A DNA stretch of 64,000 nt from Oscillospiraceae bacterium (GCA_017432615.1 JAFRIV010000023.1:47403-111402), one strand, 5' to 3'. Shown: positions 8,571 through 18,089, numbered from the stretch's first letter. Notes: a model not told the origin generated them from the sequence alone. Numbers and translations are program-made.

Positions 8571-9850
8571 TGTATTACGCAATTCTTGTTTTTCTCGTGC
8601 TGCTGTTTCTCGGTATGCCGGTTGCTTTTTCCATCGGTATCAGCGGCCTTTCTTTCTTCCTGATCCGCGGCCTCCCGCTGACAGTTCTGGTTCAGAAGTC
8701 TATTTCAACTTCCCAGAGTTTCACTATGCTTGCTATTCCGCTTTTTATCCTGGCAGGCAATCTGATGAATTCCTGTGGGATCACCAAACGTCTGACGCGT
8801 TTTTGCAATGCCTGCACCGGGCATATGTGGGGCAACATGGGGCAGGTCTCCTGCCTGCTCAGCACGCTGATGGGAGGCGTCTCCGGCTCAGCAGCAGCTG
8901 ATGCTGCTATGGAAACGCGTATCCTCGGCCCGGAAATGCTGCGTTTGGGATATTCCAGAGGCTGGGCTGCCGCCATTAACGGGCTCTCAGGCCTGATTGT
9001 GGCAACCATTCCGCCCAGCATGGGTCTGATCATCTTCGGTACAGTGGGAGAGGTATCCATCGGGCGTCTGTTCATGGCAGGCTGGGTACCGGGGATCCTG
9101 ATGTGCATACTTCTGATGCTGGCGACTACCTGGAGTGCCCGCCACTTCGGATATAAACCGGAACACGACAGACCGGCTCCGTTCAAAGAGATCCTTTCCT
9201 CCTTCCTCGAGAGCGTCTGGGCCATGCTTTTCCCGATCCTTCTCATTGTGCTGATCCGCTTTGGCGTGATGAGCCCCACGGAATCCGGATCCTTTGCCTG
9301 TGCGTATGCGCTGCTGGTAGGCTGTGTGATCTACAGAGATCTGACCTGGAAGACGTTTATTCAGACATTGCGCGACAGTGTGAAGGACGTGACGGTCATT
9401 ACCATTATCCTCGCATTTTCCGGGGTGTTCGGCTATGGAGTGGTCTATGACGACATTACCGTTTCCATTGCAAATTCTCTGACGGCTATGACTTCCAATC
9501 CGACGATCCTTCTCGTCCTTGTCGTGATTTTCCTGGCTATTTGCGGCATGTTCATGGAAACGACGGTCATTGCTTTGATTCTGACACCGATCCTTCTTCC
9601 GGTCATGCGGAACATCGGGGTAAACGAAGTCGTGTTCGGTATGATCATGATGACGACGGTAACATTCGGGGTAATGACACCTCCTGTCGGAGTTGCACTC
9701 TATTCCGTCTCGGATATCATGGGATGCCCGGTGGAAGAGACCTTCCGCTACGGCTGGCCGTTTTACCTGGCTGTTGTGCTGGTGATCCTGTTCATGATCT
9801 TCTTTCCCAATGCAGTCCTCTGGCTGCCGAATCTGGTCTACGGAGCCTGA
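8570..9850 (+). CDS. dctM: TRAP transporter large membrane subunit, DctM family
   Basis: A 426-residue polytopic protein with about 11-12 hydrophobic segments. It has typical DctM features such as LLSTLMGGVSGSAAADAA and IPPSMGLIIFGTVGEVSIGRLF. It forms the sodium/substrate path of the importer. The start codon overlaps the dctQ stop, and the stop lies 3 nt before uxuA, so uptake and catabolism are co-transcribed. Full length for the family. Confidence 0.93.
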   Translation: MYYAILVFLVLLFLGMPVAFSIGISGLSFFLIRGLPLTVLVQKSISTSQSFTMLAIPLFILAGNLMNSCGITKRLTRFCNACTGHMWGNMGQVSCLLSTLMGGVSGSAAADAAMETRILGPEMLRLGYSRGWAAAINGLSGLIVATIPPSMGLIIFGTVGEVSIGRLFMAGWVPGILMCILLMLATTWSARHFGYKPEHDRPAPFKEILSSFLESVWAMLFPILLIVLIRFGVMSPTESGSFACAYALLVGCVIYRDLTWKTFIQTLRDSVKDVTVITIILAFSGVFGYGVVYDDITVSIANSLTAMTSNPTILLVLVVIFLAICGMFMETTVIALILTPILLPVMRNIGVNEVVFGMIMMTTVTFGVMTPPVGVALYSVSDIMGCPVEETFRYGWPFYLAVVLVILFMIFFPNAVLWLPNLVYGA

Positions 9851-9853
9851 AAA

Positions 9854-10924
9854 ATGAAAATGACTTTTCGCTGGTTCGGGGAAAACAGTGATACGGTTTC
9901 TCTGAAGCAGATTCGACAGATCCCCGGGGTTTCGGGGATTATGGGTTTTCTGGATTACAAGGCAGCCGGTGAGGTCTGGGAGGAAAGCGAGATCAAACGA
10001 TTCGTTGATCAGGTACACCGTGCCGGGCTTGCCTGTGAAGTGATCGAATCGGTGAATGTACACGAAGATATCAAACTCGGGCTCCCGACACGGGACAGGT
10101 ACATTGCAAATTACTGTGAAACGATTCGGAACCTTGCCAAATACGGGATCAAAGTCATCATTTACAATTTCATGCCGGTCTTCGATTGGCTTCGGACGGA
10201 CCTTGCACACGAAATTCCGGAAGACGGTTCTAACAGCATGTATTATGATGAGAAAGAGCTGGCGGGACTTTCCGTGATGGACCTGGTCCGCAGCATGGAG
10301 GGCGGCAGCAACGGTTTTTCTCTCCCGGGCTGGGAACCGGAACGCGTGAAGGAACTGGAAAAGACGCTTTCCCTGTATGACGGGTTAACGCAGGAGGATC
10401 TGCTGACCCATTTTCGGTATTTCCTGGATGGGATCCTGCCTACCTGTGAAGAGTGCGGAGTAAAAATGGCCTGCCATCCGGACGATCCCTGCTGGCCGAT
10501 TTTCGGTCTGCCGCGCGTCGGATACAATCAATACTGGTTCGACAGGATCATGTCGCTCAACTCCTCACCCTGCAATACGATCTGTCTCTGTACAGGGTCA
10601 CTCGGTTCTAATCGGGAAAACGATGTACCCGCCATGATTCGCCATTTTGGAGAACAGAACAGGATCAGCTGTATGCATATCCGGAACATTCGTTTTTACG
10701 GTGAGCGAAAATTCCGAGAGGCAGCACATAACAGCTGTGACGGCGATTTTGACATGTTTGCAATTGTAAAAGCTATGCATGATGTCTGCCCGGATGTATA
10801 TGTCCGTCCGGATCACGGGCGTATGATCTGGGGAGAGACGGGACGCCCGGGCTACGGGCTCTATGATCGGGCCTTAGGCACACAGTATCTGATGGGAATG
10901 TATGAGGCAATTTGTAGAAGCTGA
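9854..10924 (+). CDS. uxuA: Mannonate dehydratase, first copy
   Basis: A 356-residue TIM-barrel enzyme that converts D-mannonate to 2-keto-3-deoxygluconate (KDG) in the cytoplasm. Recognisable family blocks include the N-terminal MTFRWFGENSDTVSLKQIRQ, VIESVNVHEDIKLG, NFMPVFDWLRTDL, the metal-site CHPDDP, CMHIRNI and VRPDHGRMIWGE. It starts 3 nt after dctM behind GGAG. The gntR regulator gene follows 18 nt later. A second copy is at 31991; the two clearly share architecture but differ along their length. Confidence 0.95.
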   Translation: MKMTFRWFGENSDTVSLKQIRQIPGVSGIMGFLDYKAAGEVWEESEIKRFVDQVHRAGLACEVIESVNVHEDIKLGLPTRDRYIANYCETIRNLAKYGIKVIIYNFMPVFDWLRTDLAHEIPEDGSNSMYYDEKELAGLSVMDLVRSMEGGSNGFSLPGWEPERVKELEKTLSLYDGLTQEDLLTHFRYFLDGILPTCEECGVKMACHPDDPCWPIFGLPRVGYNQYWFDRIMSLNSSPCNTICLCTGSLGSNRENDVPAMIRHFGEQNRISCMHIRNIRFYGERKFREAAHNSCDGDFDMFAIVKAMHDVCPDVYVRPDHGRMIWGETGRPGYGLYDRALGTQYLMGMYEAICRS

Positions 10925-10942
10925 AACCCGGAAAGGGGAATA

Positions 10943-11620
10943 ATGCAGATTATCGAAAAATATAAGCATGAAACAGCGAAGGACTATGTGCTTCGCCTGC
11001 TTCAATCCAACATCAGAACGCTGGAACTTGCTCCTGGCAGTCAGATCAGTGAAAATGAACTGTCAGCCGTTCTTGGGATTTCCCGCACACCGATCCGGGA
11101 GGCTTTGGCAGAATTGTCTAAAGTCAGGCTGGTTGAGGTCGTTCCGCAGAAAAAAACAACAGTTGCCTATATTGATTATGATTTGGTAGAAGAGGCGTGT
11201 TACATGCGCAATACGCTGGAGACCGCCCTGATGGAACCTGTCTGCCAACTTGCAACAGAAGAAGATCTCGTCGGGATGGAGGAGAACATCCTTCTGCAAA
11301 AACGGTATCTGGAAACGCATGCCAAAGAAAAACTGATGGAGAAAGATGATGCTTTTCATCGAGCCTTCTTTGAGATATCCAGAAAGATGGAAATTTATCG
11401 GCTGATGCAGAGCCTGATGATTCATTTTGACAGAGTCCGTACCATGTCGATCGACTCGGTGCATGACCTTAAAATCGTGGAGGATCATGAAGCCATTCTG
11501 GCAGCTATCCGAAAGCGGGATTCTAAACAGGCTCAAAAACTTCTGGCGGCACATCTTGCAAGATATCGCGTAGACGCTTCTGCTGTCCAGGAGAAGTATC
11601 CGGAGTTTTTTCCGCAGTGA
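10943..11620 (+). CDS. GntR family transcriptional regulator (FadR/FCD type)
   Basis: A 225-residue regulator with an N-terminal winged helix (about 25-75, with ENELSAVLGISRTPIREALAEL as the recognition region) and a helical C-terminal FCD ligand-binding domain containing DDAFHRAFFEIS. FCD regulators bind small carboxylates and usually repress. It ends the TRAP-uxuA operon and is a good candidate to bind the palindrome at 6901-6920, giving autoregulation. The likely effector is a uronate or aldonate intermediate. The ligand and site pairing are inference. Confidence 0.9.
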   Translation: MQIIEKYKHETAKDYVLRLLQSNIRTLELAPGSQISENELSAVLGISRTPIREALAELSKVRLVEVVPQKKTTVAYIDYDLVEEACYMRNTLETALMEPVCQLATEEDLVGMEENILLQKRYLETHAKEKLMEKDDAFHRAFFEISRKMEIYRLMQSLMIHFDRVRTMSIDSVHDLKIVEDHEAILAAIRKRDSKQAQKLLAAHLARYRVDASAVQEKYPEFFPQ

Positions 11621-11714
11621 GGCATATAAATGACAGAAACAGAGAGGTTCGGAAAGCAATTCCTGTTCTCCCTGCTTTCTGTCTTTTCTTCTGTACAGGG
11701 ATGGTGGGGAAAAA

Positions 11715-11787
11715 ACGTGAGTGGACTTAAATATGACGTGAAACATCCTGCTGCCGGATAGATAAAGCAGGAGAAAACATGTATAAT
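11715..11787 (+). promoter_or_regulatory. kdgK operon promoter with paired ACGTGA sites
   Basis: The perfect -10 TATAAT (11782-11787) has a weak -35 TAGATA (11759-11764) 17 nt upstream. Two direct repeats ACGTGA begin at 11715 and 11736, exactly 21 bp (two helix turns) apart. The whole 75-bp block aligns without gaps to the promoter of the second uxuA (31823-31895). A poor -35 box with upstream direct repeats suggests an activator, for example of the AraC kind; no such gene is in the window. Confidence 0.7.
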
Positions 11788-11842
11788 AGGTTTTAGAAAA
11801 TCGAAGCAATTCCCACGGATGAACAAAAAAAGGAGAGTTATC

Positions 11843-12922
11843 ATGACAACAAAACTCAGGGAAAACTGCAAATATGCGATTGCCTGCGTCACGAGCATGG
11901 GCGTTCGCATCACCCCGGAGGACAGGATGTCCGTGCACAACAGCGATCATTTTTATCTTCAGGCTACAAGCGCAGAGACAAATGTGCTCAACATTGCGTC
12001 TTCTCTCGGCTATCCCTGCCTTTGCATGACGCGCTTTGTGGAAGGAAGCCCGATTGCCGCCTTTATCAAGGCAAAACTTCGGGCAAGAAACATTGCCTTT
12101 GAAGGGCCGGATATCCCGCAGGGCGGTCCCTGGGGATACCGTCATCAGTTCAATATAGCCGACTCCGGCTTTGGGATGCGTGCGCCGCGCGTCTGGAATG
12201 ACAGAGCGGGGGAAATCGGCAGGACGATCTCTCCGGATGATTTTGACCTGGAACGGATCTTTGGCCGGGAAGGTGTAGGGATCCTGCATATCTCCGGTTT
12301 GATTGCCGCAATGAGTGAACAGACAACGAAGACCTGCCTTCGCCTTGCGGAGGTTGCCAAACAGTATGGCACACTTGTCAGTTTTGATCTGAACTACCGT
12401 GCTACCTTCTGGAAAGGGCGGGAAGAGGAGCTGAGCGCAGCATTTCGGAAGATTGCTTCAGCAGCCGATGTGCTGATAGGCAATGAGGAGGATTTTCAGC
12501 TTTGCCTTGGTTTTAAGGGGCCGGAGGCAGGAGGAAAAGACCTCGCTTCCAAAATTGACAGTTTCAAAGGAATGATCGACCAGGTGCGGGCAGCATATCC
12601 GAATGCGATTGCCTATGCCACCTCCCTGCGTCAGGTTATTTCGGCAAATGAGCATCTCTGGGGAGCCATCATGTGGGCAGATGGAGAATGGTTCGTAGAG
12701 GAACCACGGCCTATCCCGGTCATGGATCGCATCGGCGGGGGCGACGGTTTTTCCGGCGGCATTCTTTATGCCATTTACAGAGGCTGGGAGGCTTCCAAGT
12801 GGGTTCAGTTCGGTTGGGCGACGGGTGTGCTGGCCGCCTGCAGCCTGAATGATTATGCCGAGCCGGCGGATGAAAAGCAGGTATGGGATATCTATGCCGG
12901 AAATGCCAGGGTGCAGAGATAA
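11843..12922 (+). CDS. kdgK: PfkB family sugar kinase, probable 2-keto-3-deoxygluconate kinase
   Basis: A 359-residue ribokinase/PfkB-family enzyme. The C-terminal signature DRIGGGDGFSGG holds the catalytic Asp and anion hole, and VSFDLNYRATFW is the family mid-block. In this context (mannonate dehydratases, fructuronate reductase) it would phosphorylate KDG to KDPG for an aldolase that is not in the window. The start at 11843 is chosen for AGGAG with 7 nt spacing; an in-frame ATG 24 nt upstream lacks a site. It heads the kdgK-gnd-larA-uxuB operon. KDG specificity rests on context. Confidence 0.85.
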   Translation: MTTKLRENCKYAIACVTSMGVRITPEDRMSVHNSDHFYLQATSAETNVLNIASSLGYPCLCMTRFVEGSPIAAFIKAKLRARNIAFEGPDIPQGGPWGYRHQFNIADSGFGMRAPRVWNDRAGEIGRTISPDDFDLERIFGREGVGILHISGLIAAMSEQTTKTCLRLAEVAKQYGTLVSFDLNYRATFWKGREEELSAAFRKIASAADVLIGNEEDFQLCLGFKGPEAGGKDLASKIDSFKGMIDQVRAAYPNAIAYATSLRQVISANEHLWGAIMWADGEWFVEEPRPIPVMDRIGGGDGFSGGILYAIYRGWEASKWVQFGWATGVLAACSLNDYAEPADEKQVWDIYAGNARVQR

Positions 12923-12946
12923 GGTACGGCAGGAAAGGAACAGAAC

Positions 12947-14398
12947 ATGAAAAAAGCGGACATCGGTATGATCGGGCTCGCCGTTATGGGCGAAAACCTT
13001 GCAATGAATATGGAATCGAAGGGGTTTACCGTTGCGGTTTACAACAGGACGACGGAAAAGGTAGACTCTTTCCTCCGCGGCAGGGCAGCCGGGAAAAACT
13101 TTATCGGGGCGCATTCTCTGGAAGAACTTGCTGACTCTCTGGAAAAACCCCGCAGGATCTTTATGATGGTCAAAGCCGGAAAAGCGGTGGACGACCTGAT
13201 CGATTCTCTTCTCCCTTATCTGGAAGAGGGGGATATTCTGATCGACGGCGGCAACAGCCACTTCCCGGATACTGCGCGGCGCACAGCCTATGTGGAAAGC
13301 AAAGGACTGCTCTACGTCGGTACTGGCGTTTCCGGCGGTGAAGAAGGTGCGCTGAAAGGACCTTCTATGATGCCTGGCGGATCCCCTGCCGCCTGGCCGT
13401 ATGTCAAACCGATCTTCCAGAGTATCTGCGCAAAAGTTGAGGATGGCTCTCCCTGCTGTGACTGGGTCGGAGAAAATGGTGCCGGACATTTTGTAAAAAT
13501 GGTGCACAACGGCATCGAATACGGAGATATGCAGCTGATTTGTGAAGCATATCAGCTTATGCGGGACGGTCTTGGCATGTCCTGTGAAGAAATGCATGAA
13601 GTTTTTTCGGCATGGAACAAAACAGAACTGGACAGCTATCTCATTGAAATTACTGCAGATATTCTCAGCCATAAAGAAGAGGATGGTTCCTATACCGTAG
13701 ATTGCATCCTCGACCGGGCAGGCCAGAAGGGGACAGGAAAATGGACCAGCATCTCGGCACTTGACGAAGGCATTCCCCTTACCCTGATCAGTGAAGCGGT
13801 TTTCTCCCGCTGCCTTTCTGCACAGAAGGATGAACGTGTTAACTCTGCTGCTCTTTACAATCGCTCTGTTCCGCTCTTTGAAGGGGACAAAAAAGCATTT
13901 GTGGAGAACATCCGCAAAGCACTTTATGCCAGCAAGATCATTTCCTATGCACAAGGGTATGCACTGATGCGTGCTGCTGCAAAAACATATGGCTGGAATC
14001 TGAATTACGGCGGTATCGCGCTTATGTGGCGCGGCGGATGCATCATACGCAGTGTTTTTCTCGGAAAGATCAAAGAAGCTTTTGATAAGAATCCGGAGCT
14101 CGATAATCTTCTGAACGATCCGTACTTCTCTTCTGTGATGAAAGATCTGATCCCTTCCTGGAGGGAGGTCGTGGCATACGCAGTGAAGGCAGGCATCCCG
14201 ATGCCGGCATTTTCCTCTGCACTAAGCTATTTTGACGGTTATACCTGCGCTTCCCTCCCGGCAAATCTGCTGCAGGCGCAAAGAGACTATTTCGGGGCGC
14301 ATACCTATGAACGCGTCGATGCACCTCGCGGGCAGATGTTCCATACCAACTGGACCGGGCACGGAGGCAGCACCGCCTCTTCCAGCTATAACGCGTAA
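12947..14398 (+). CDS. gnd: 6-phosphogluconate dehydrogenase, decarboxylating
   Basis: A 483-residue full-length enzyme. The N-terminal Rossmann domain has GLAVMGENLAMNM and the NADP-preferring NRTTEK. The substrate block GVSGGEEGALKGPSMMPGG and the KMVHNGIEYGDMQLICEAY helix follow. It oxidises 6-phosphogluconate to ribulose-5-phosphate with release of CO2. Its place between kdgK and the LarA homologue implies that gluconate or 6-phosphogluconate enters this pathway too, although no gluconate kinase gene is in the window. It starts 24 nt after kdgK behind AGGAAAGGAACAGAAC. Confidence 0.95.
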   Translation: MKKADIGMIGLAVMGENLAMNMESKGFTVAVYNRTTEKVDSFLRGRAAGKNFIGAHSLEELADSLEKPRRIFMMVKAGKAVDDLIDSLLPYLEEGDILIDGGNSHFPDTARRTAYVESKGLLYVGTGVSGGEEGALKGPSMMPGGSPAAWPYVKPIFQSICAKVEDGSPCCDWVGENGAGHFVKMVHNGIEYGDMQLICEAYQLMRDGLGMSCEEMHEVFSAWNKTELDSYLIEITADILSHKEEDGSYTVDCILDRAGQKGTGKWTSISALDEGIPLTLISEAVFSRCLSAQKDERVNSAALYNRSVPLFEGDKKAFVENIRKALYASKIISYAQGYALMRAAAKTYGWNLNYGGIALMWRGGCIIRSVFLGKIKEAFDKNPELDNLLNDPYFSSVMKDLIPSWREVVAYAVKAGIPMPAFSSALSYFDGYTCASLPANLLQAQRDYFGAHTYERVDAPRGQMFHTNWTGHGGSTASSSYNA

Positions 14399-14408
14399 GG
14401 AAAAGAAT

Positions 14409-15683
14409 ATGGATATTTTTAAAATTTCCGACAGGGAGGAAGGACTCAGCCGGGAAGAAATACGATTTGCTCTCCTGGAAGCGCTGAAAGGCAGGACCCT
14501 GAAAAAAGTGCTGATTCTCCCGCCTGATTTTACCCGCTTTCATTCCAATGCCGGGCTCATTACCAACATCTGCTATCATGAGCTGAAAGAAAAAGGGGTC
14601 CAGGTCGATATTATGCCCGCCCTCGGGACACATGCGCCGATGTCGGAAGAACAGGTACGCACCATGTATGGGGATCTTCCTTTTGATCAGTTTCTGGTCC
14701 ATGACTGGCGGCACGATGTTGTAAAACTCGGCGAGGTTCCGGGGACATATCTGGCTGAAATTACGGAAGGGCTCTGGACGGAGCCCGTGAGTGTAGAAGT
14801 CAATCGCCGCGTGATGGATCCAAGCTATGACCTCATTCTGTCTCCCGGGCAGGTGGTGCCCCATGAAGTGATCGGCATGTCGAATCACGCAAAGAATCTC
14901 TTCGTCGGAGTCGGCGGGAGCGATATGATCAATAAATCACATATGGTCGGCGCAGTTTACGGGATGGAGCGCATGATGGGGAAAGATAACACCCCGGTAC
15001 GAAAAATCTTCGACTATGGGATGGAGCATTTCCTGAAAGACAGGCCGATCCTCTTTGCACTGACCGTTACAACGGCTCCGGGAGGAAGGATCCGCACACA
15101 CGGACTTTTCATCGGAGAAGGCCGGGAGTGCCTTACGCAGGCAGTAAAACTGGCACAGCAGAAGAATATCGATTTTGTTGAGCACGGTCTGAAAAAATGT
15201 GTTGTGTATCTCGATCCGTCGGAATTCAGAAGCACCTGGCTCGGCAATAAAGCCATTTACCGCACGCGTATGGCAATGGCAGATGGAGGAGACCTTGTCA
15301 TCCTTGCTCCCGGGGTGGAACGCTTCGGGGAGGATGATCAATGTGATGCGCTGATCCGTAAATATGGCTACCGCGGACGGATCCATACACTGGAAGAATT
15401 TAAAAAGCCGGAAAACACCGACCTTCGGGAAAATATGGGCGCAGCTGCTCATCTGATCCACGGCTCTTCTGACGGAAGATTTTCCATTACCTATGCGGTG
15501 AAAAACATTTCGAAAGAAGAGATAGCAGGGGTAGGTTTTCTCCCAGAAGATTATGATAAGCTCGCCGCGCGGTATGATCCCGCAAAGCTTGCTTACGGAT
15601 ACAACACCCTTCCGGACGGAGAGGAGATCTACTATATTCCCAATCCGGCACTCGGTCTCTGGATCAACCGGGAAAAGTTCTGA
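14409..15683 (+). CDS. LarA-family nickel-pincer hydroxyacid racemase/epimerase homologue
   Basis: This 424-residue protein keeps the LarA catalytic set. PPDFTR lies at 38-43, and His75 in GTHAPMSEEQ corresponds to LarA His108. His152 in VPHEVIGMS, Lys162 in HAKN and His178 in NKSH have exactly the 10 and 26 residue spacing of LarA His174, Lys184 and His200, which bind the nickel-pincer cofactor. LarA homologues racemise 2-hydroxyacids, and some are reported to be gluconate 2-epimerases. Between gnd and uxuB, interconversion of gluconate and mannonate is the most sensible role. The start at 14409 follows TAAGGAAAAGAAT. larB, larC and larE, needed to make the cofactor, are not in the window. 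Confidence 0.88.
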   Translation: MDIFKISDREEGLSREEIRFALLEALKGRTLKKVLILPPDFTRFHSNAGLITNICYHELKEKGVQVDIMPALGTHAPMSEEQVRTMYGDLPFDQFLVHDWRHDVVKLGEVPGTYLAEITEGLWTEPVSVEVNRRVMDPSYDLILSPGQVVPHEVIGMSNHAKNLFVGVGGSDMINKSHMVGAVYGMERMMGKDNTPVRKIFDYGMEHFLKDRPILFALTVTTAPGGRIRTHGLFIGEGRECLTQAVKLAQQKNIDFVEHGLKKCVVYLDPSEFRSTWLGNKAIYRTRMAMADGGDLVILAPGVERFGEDDQCDALIRKYGYRGRIHTLEEFKKPENTDLRENMGAAAHLIHGSSDGRFSITYAVKNISKEEIAGVGFLPEDYDKLAARYDPAKLAYGYNTLPDGEEIYYIPNPALGLWINREKF

Positions 15684-15710
15684 TAATCTAATAAAGGAGT
15701 CAAAGGAACC

Positions 15711-17255
15711 ATGATTTTAAACGAACAAGGCCTGAAGGAGCGCTCTTCCTGGGAGGAAAAGGGCTACGCCCTCCCGCAGTATGATCGGCAGGCAATGGTG
15801 GAAAAAACGAAAGCTGCCCCGACCTGGCTGCACTTCGGAGCGGGCAACATCTTCAAGGCATTTCAGGCAGATGCCATGCAGCGCCTGCTGAATGCCAATG
15901 AGGCAGAGAAGGGAATCATCGCTGCAGAGCGCCGTGAAAAAAAGCCCATCACGTCTGATAACTATACGATCAAAGTAACCCTGAAAGCCGATGGAACGGT
16001 GGAAAAAACGGTAGTCGGCAGTATTGCGGAAACGGTTTACCTCTATGGCAATGAAGCACGCCTGAAAGAGATCTTTGAAAATCCGTCTCTGCAGATGGTC
16101 AGCTTCACCATCACGGAAAAGGGCTACAGCCTCAAAGACGGCCAGGGGGAATACCTGCCCGATGTGGCAGCGGATCTCGCAGCCGGGCCGGAAAAGGCGA
16201 CAAGCTACATGGGAAAACTCACCGCCCTGCTCTGTGCCCGCTACCTTAAAAACCGCCAACCGCTGGCCATGGTCAGCATGGACAACTGTTCCCACAACGG
16301 GGATAAGCTGAAAGCCGCCGTCACTACATTTGCCCGGGCATGGGGCGGCGAGGGGTTTAATGCCTGGCTGGCGGAAAGCGTTACATTCCCCTGGTCCATG
16401 ATCGACAAGATCACCCCGGGACCGGACGCTTCCGTGGCAGCCATACTGGAGAAAGACGGCCTTGCTCCCGGAACACCCTTTGTCAATGCTGAGGAATGTG
16501 AGTACCTCGTCATTGAGGACAGCTTCCCCAACGGCCGTCCTCCGCTGGAGAAAGCAGGCATTTACTTCACTGATCGGGAGACGGTGGATAAGGTGGAGCG
16601 CATGAAGGTATGCACCTGCCTCAATCCGCTGCATACGTCTCTTGCAGTGTACGGGTGCCTGCTGGGTTACCAGCATATCTGGCAGGAGATGCAGGATGAG
16701 GATCTGAAAAATCTTGTTTATACCATAGGGTATAAGGAAGGCCTCCCCGTGGTTACAGATCCCGGCATTATCCATCCGAAAGATTTTATCGATGCCGTTC
16801 TGCAGATCCGCGTGCCCAACCCCTTCATGCCGGATACACCGCAGCGCATTGCAACCGATACCTCGCAGAAGCTTCCGATCCGTTTCGGAGAAACGATCAA
16901 AGCCTATCAGGCATCCGATACGCTGCAGGTCGGGGATCTGAAGCTGATCCCGCTGGTATTTGCAGGCTGGCTGCGTTATTTGATGGCAGTGGACGATACG
17001 GGCAACTCCTTTGAGCCGAGTCCGGATCCGCTTCTTTCTACCGCACAGCCCTATGTGGCGGCTTTCCGCCTTGGAGAAGTACCTCCGCGGGAGGAGATCT
17101 TTGCAAAAGTGGAAGGTTTGCTGCGCAATGCAACCATCTTCGGCGTGGATCTGGTGCAGGCAGGACTTTCGGAGAAGGTCTGCGGTTACTTTGCGGAGCT
17201 GATTGCCGGCCCTGGTGCCGTACGCGCTACTTTGCACAAATATACAAAAGAATAA
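15711..17255 (+). CDS. uxuB: Fructuronate reductase / mannitol dehydrogenase family oxidoreductase
   Basis: A 514-residue polyol-specific long-chain dehydrogenase. The N-terminal nucleotide domain has LHFGAGNIFKAFQ, and the C-terminal domain has CTCLNPLHTSLAVYGCLLG with the catalytic-region His. In uronate pathways this enzyme reduces D-fructuronate to D-mannonate with NADH, directly feeding UxuA. Altronate (tagaturonate) or mannitol specificity cannot be excluded from sequence alone. It is last in the kdgK operon, starts behind AAAGGAGTCAAAGGAACC, and is followed by a terminator hairpin at 17307-17330. Confidence 0.9.
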   Translation: MILNEQGLKERSSWEEKGYALPQYDRQAMVEKTKAAPTWLHFGAGNIFKAFQADAMQRLLNANEAEKGIIAAERREKKPITSDNYTIKVTLKADGTVEKTVVGSIAETVYLYGNEARLKEIFENPSLQMVSFTITEKGYSLKDGQGEYLPDVAADLAAGPEKATSYMGKLTALLCARYLKNRQPLAMVSMDNCSHNGDKLKAAVTTFARAWGGEGFNAWLAESVTFPWSMIDKITPGPDASVAAILEKDGLAPGTPFVNAEECEYLVIEDSFPNGRPPLEKAGIYFTDRETVDKVERMKVCTCLNPLHTSLAVYGCLLGYQHIWQEMQDEDLKNLVYTIGYKEGLPVVTDPGIIHPKDFIDAVLQIRVPNPFMPDTPQRIATDTSQKLPIRFGETIKAYQASDTLQVGDLKLIPLVFAGWLRYLMAVDDTGNSFEPSPDPLLSTAQPYVAAFRLGEVPPREEIFAKVEGLLRNATIFGVDLVQAGLSEKVCGYFAELIAGPGAVRATLHKYTKE

Positions 17256-17306
17256 AGGACCCTCCTTCCGGAAAGTCCTTGAAGCGAGTTTAAATCTGAA
17301 AAAGAG

Positions 17307-17340
17307 AGCAGGGTGTTGAAATGCCCTGCTTTCTTTGTAA
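17307..17340 (+). terminator. Terminator of the kdgK-gnd-larA-uxuB operon
   Basis: AGCAGGG (17307-17313) pairs with CCCTGCT (17324-17330), followed by a T-rich tract TTCTTTG. It lies about 50 nt after the uxuB stop. Confidence 0.65.
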
Positions 17341-17356
17341 TAAATAAAAAGGTATG

Positions 17357-17393
17357 AAAAGGGGCTGCCTCGAGCTTTAAGGCAGCCCCTTTT
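17357..17393. terminator. Bidirectional terminator
   Basis: AAAAGGGGCTGCCT (17357-17370) and AGGCAGCCCCTTTT (17380-17393) form a perfect 14-bp stem with A and T tracts on the two sides. It can stop transcription from both strands between the convergent uxuB operon and the secreted-protein gene. Confidence 0.85.
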
Positions 17394-17414
17394 CAGGTTG
17401 AAGAGAGAATTCAA

Positions 17415-18089
17415 TTACTCCTCTACACGAACAAAGATATATGCGAAGGCAACGTCGCCGTCTTTCTTCACCATGTTGTCATCGCTGTAGCAGACGATCA
17501 GCTGGCCGCCTTCGTTCATGCCGACATATTTCATATTTTCATCGGAGATGGCTTCATTTTCAACACCGGTCACTTTGGCAAAATAGAGGCTCTTATCATC
17601 AGCGGCAACCTTGCTCAGTTTGCCGACACCCATGTTGAAGTCACCGTCGTCTTCCCCGCGTACGGTGTAAAGCCAGCCGTCCCAGGGCAGCTTCAGGGTC
17701 GCTTCATCGTCAGTGATGTCTTCCGGGAAAGTGATGGTTGCTTCCATATCGTAGACATGAGCGTGCAGGTAGGAACCCTGGTCGACCATAACACCGGCGT
17801 CGGAACCGGTTGCACTGCCGTCAAGAATAGCCTTCACGGTCATTTTTACAGCGCCTTCCGGAACGGCAAGCATACCGACGGTTTCAATGTCATTTTCATC
17901 AGCAAAGTCTTCTCCGATGAATGCGGCTGCGAGGACCCAGTCGCCTTCCCAGTCGGTCACGGGAGATTCCCGATCAAAGGACATGACTTCGTCGGGATCG
18001 GCATTGAGCAGATCGTTGTCAGCAAAGGCGGATACGGTGAGTGCGAATACGAGGAGTGCAGCGAGGAACAGGGAGATCATCTTTTTCAT
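17415..18089 (-). CDS. Secreted protein of unknown function
   Basis: A 224-residue protein with a signal peptide (MKKMISLFLAALLVFALTVSAFA) and an acidic, beta-rich mature part without Cys clusters or enzymatic motifs that I recognise. It ends in a strand-rich segment (GDVAFAYIFVRVEE). It is 70 nt downstream of the GPH transporter gene and in the same direction, so it may belong to the GH2-transporter unit as an extracellular accessory. No function is assigned. Confidence 0.7.
   Translation of the reverse strand: MKKMISLFLAALLVFALTVSAFADNDLLNADPDEVMSFDRESPVTDWEGDWVLAAAFIGEDFADENDIETVGMLAVPEGAVKMTVKAILDGSATGSDAGVMVDQGSYLHAHVYDMEATITFPEDITDDEATLKLPWDGWLYTVRGEDDGDFNMGVGKLSKVAADDKSLYFAKVTGVENEAISDENMKYVGMNEGGQLIVCYSDDNMVKKDGDVAFAYIFVRVEE

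Noticed and set aside
15717-17414. A 565-codon minus-strand reading frame opposite uxuB
   Set aside because: It is a shadow of the UxuB gene: Cys/His/Arg-rich, no motifs, no start signal.
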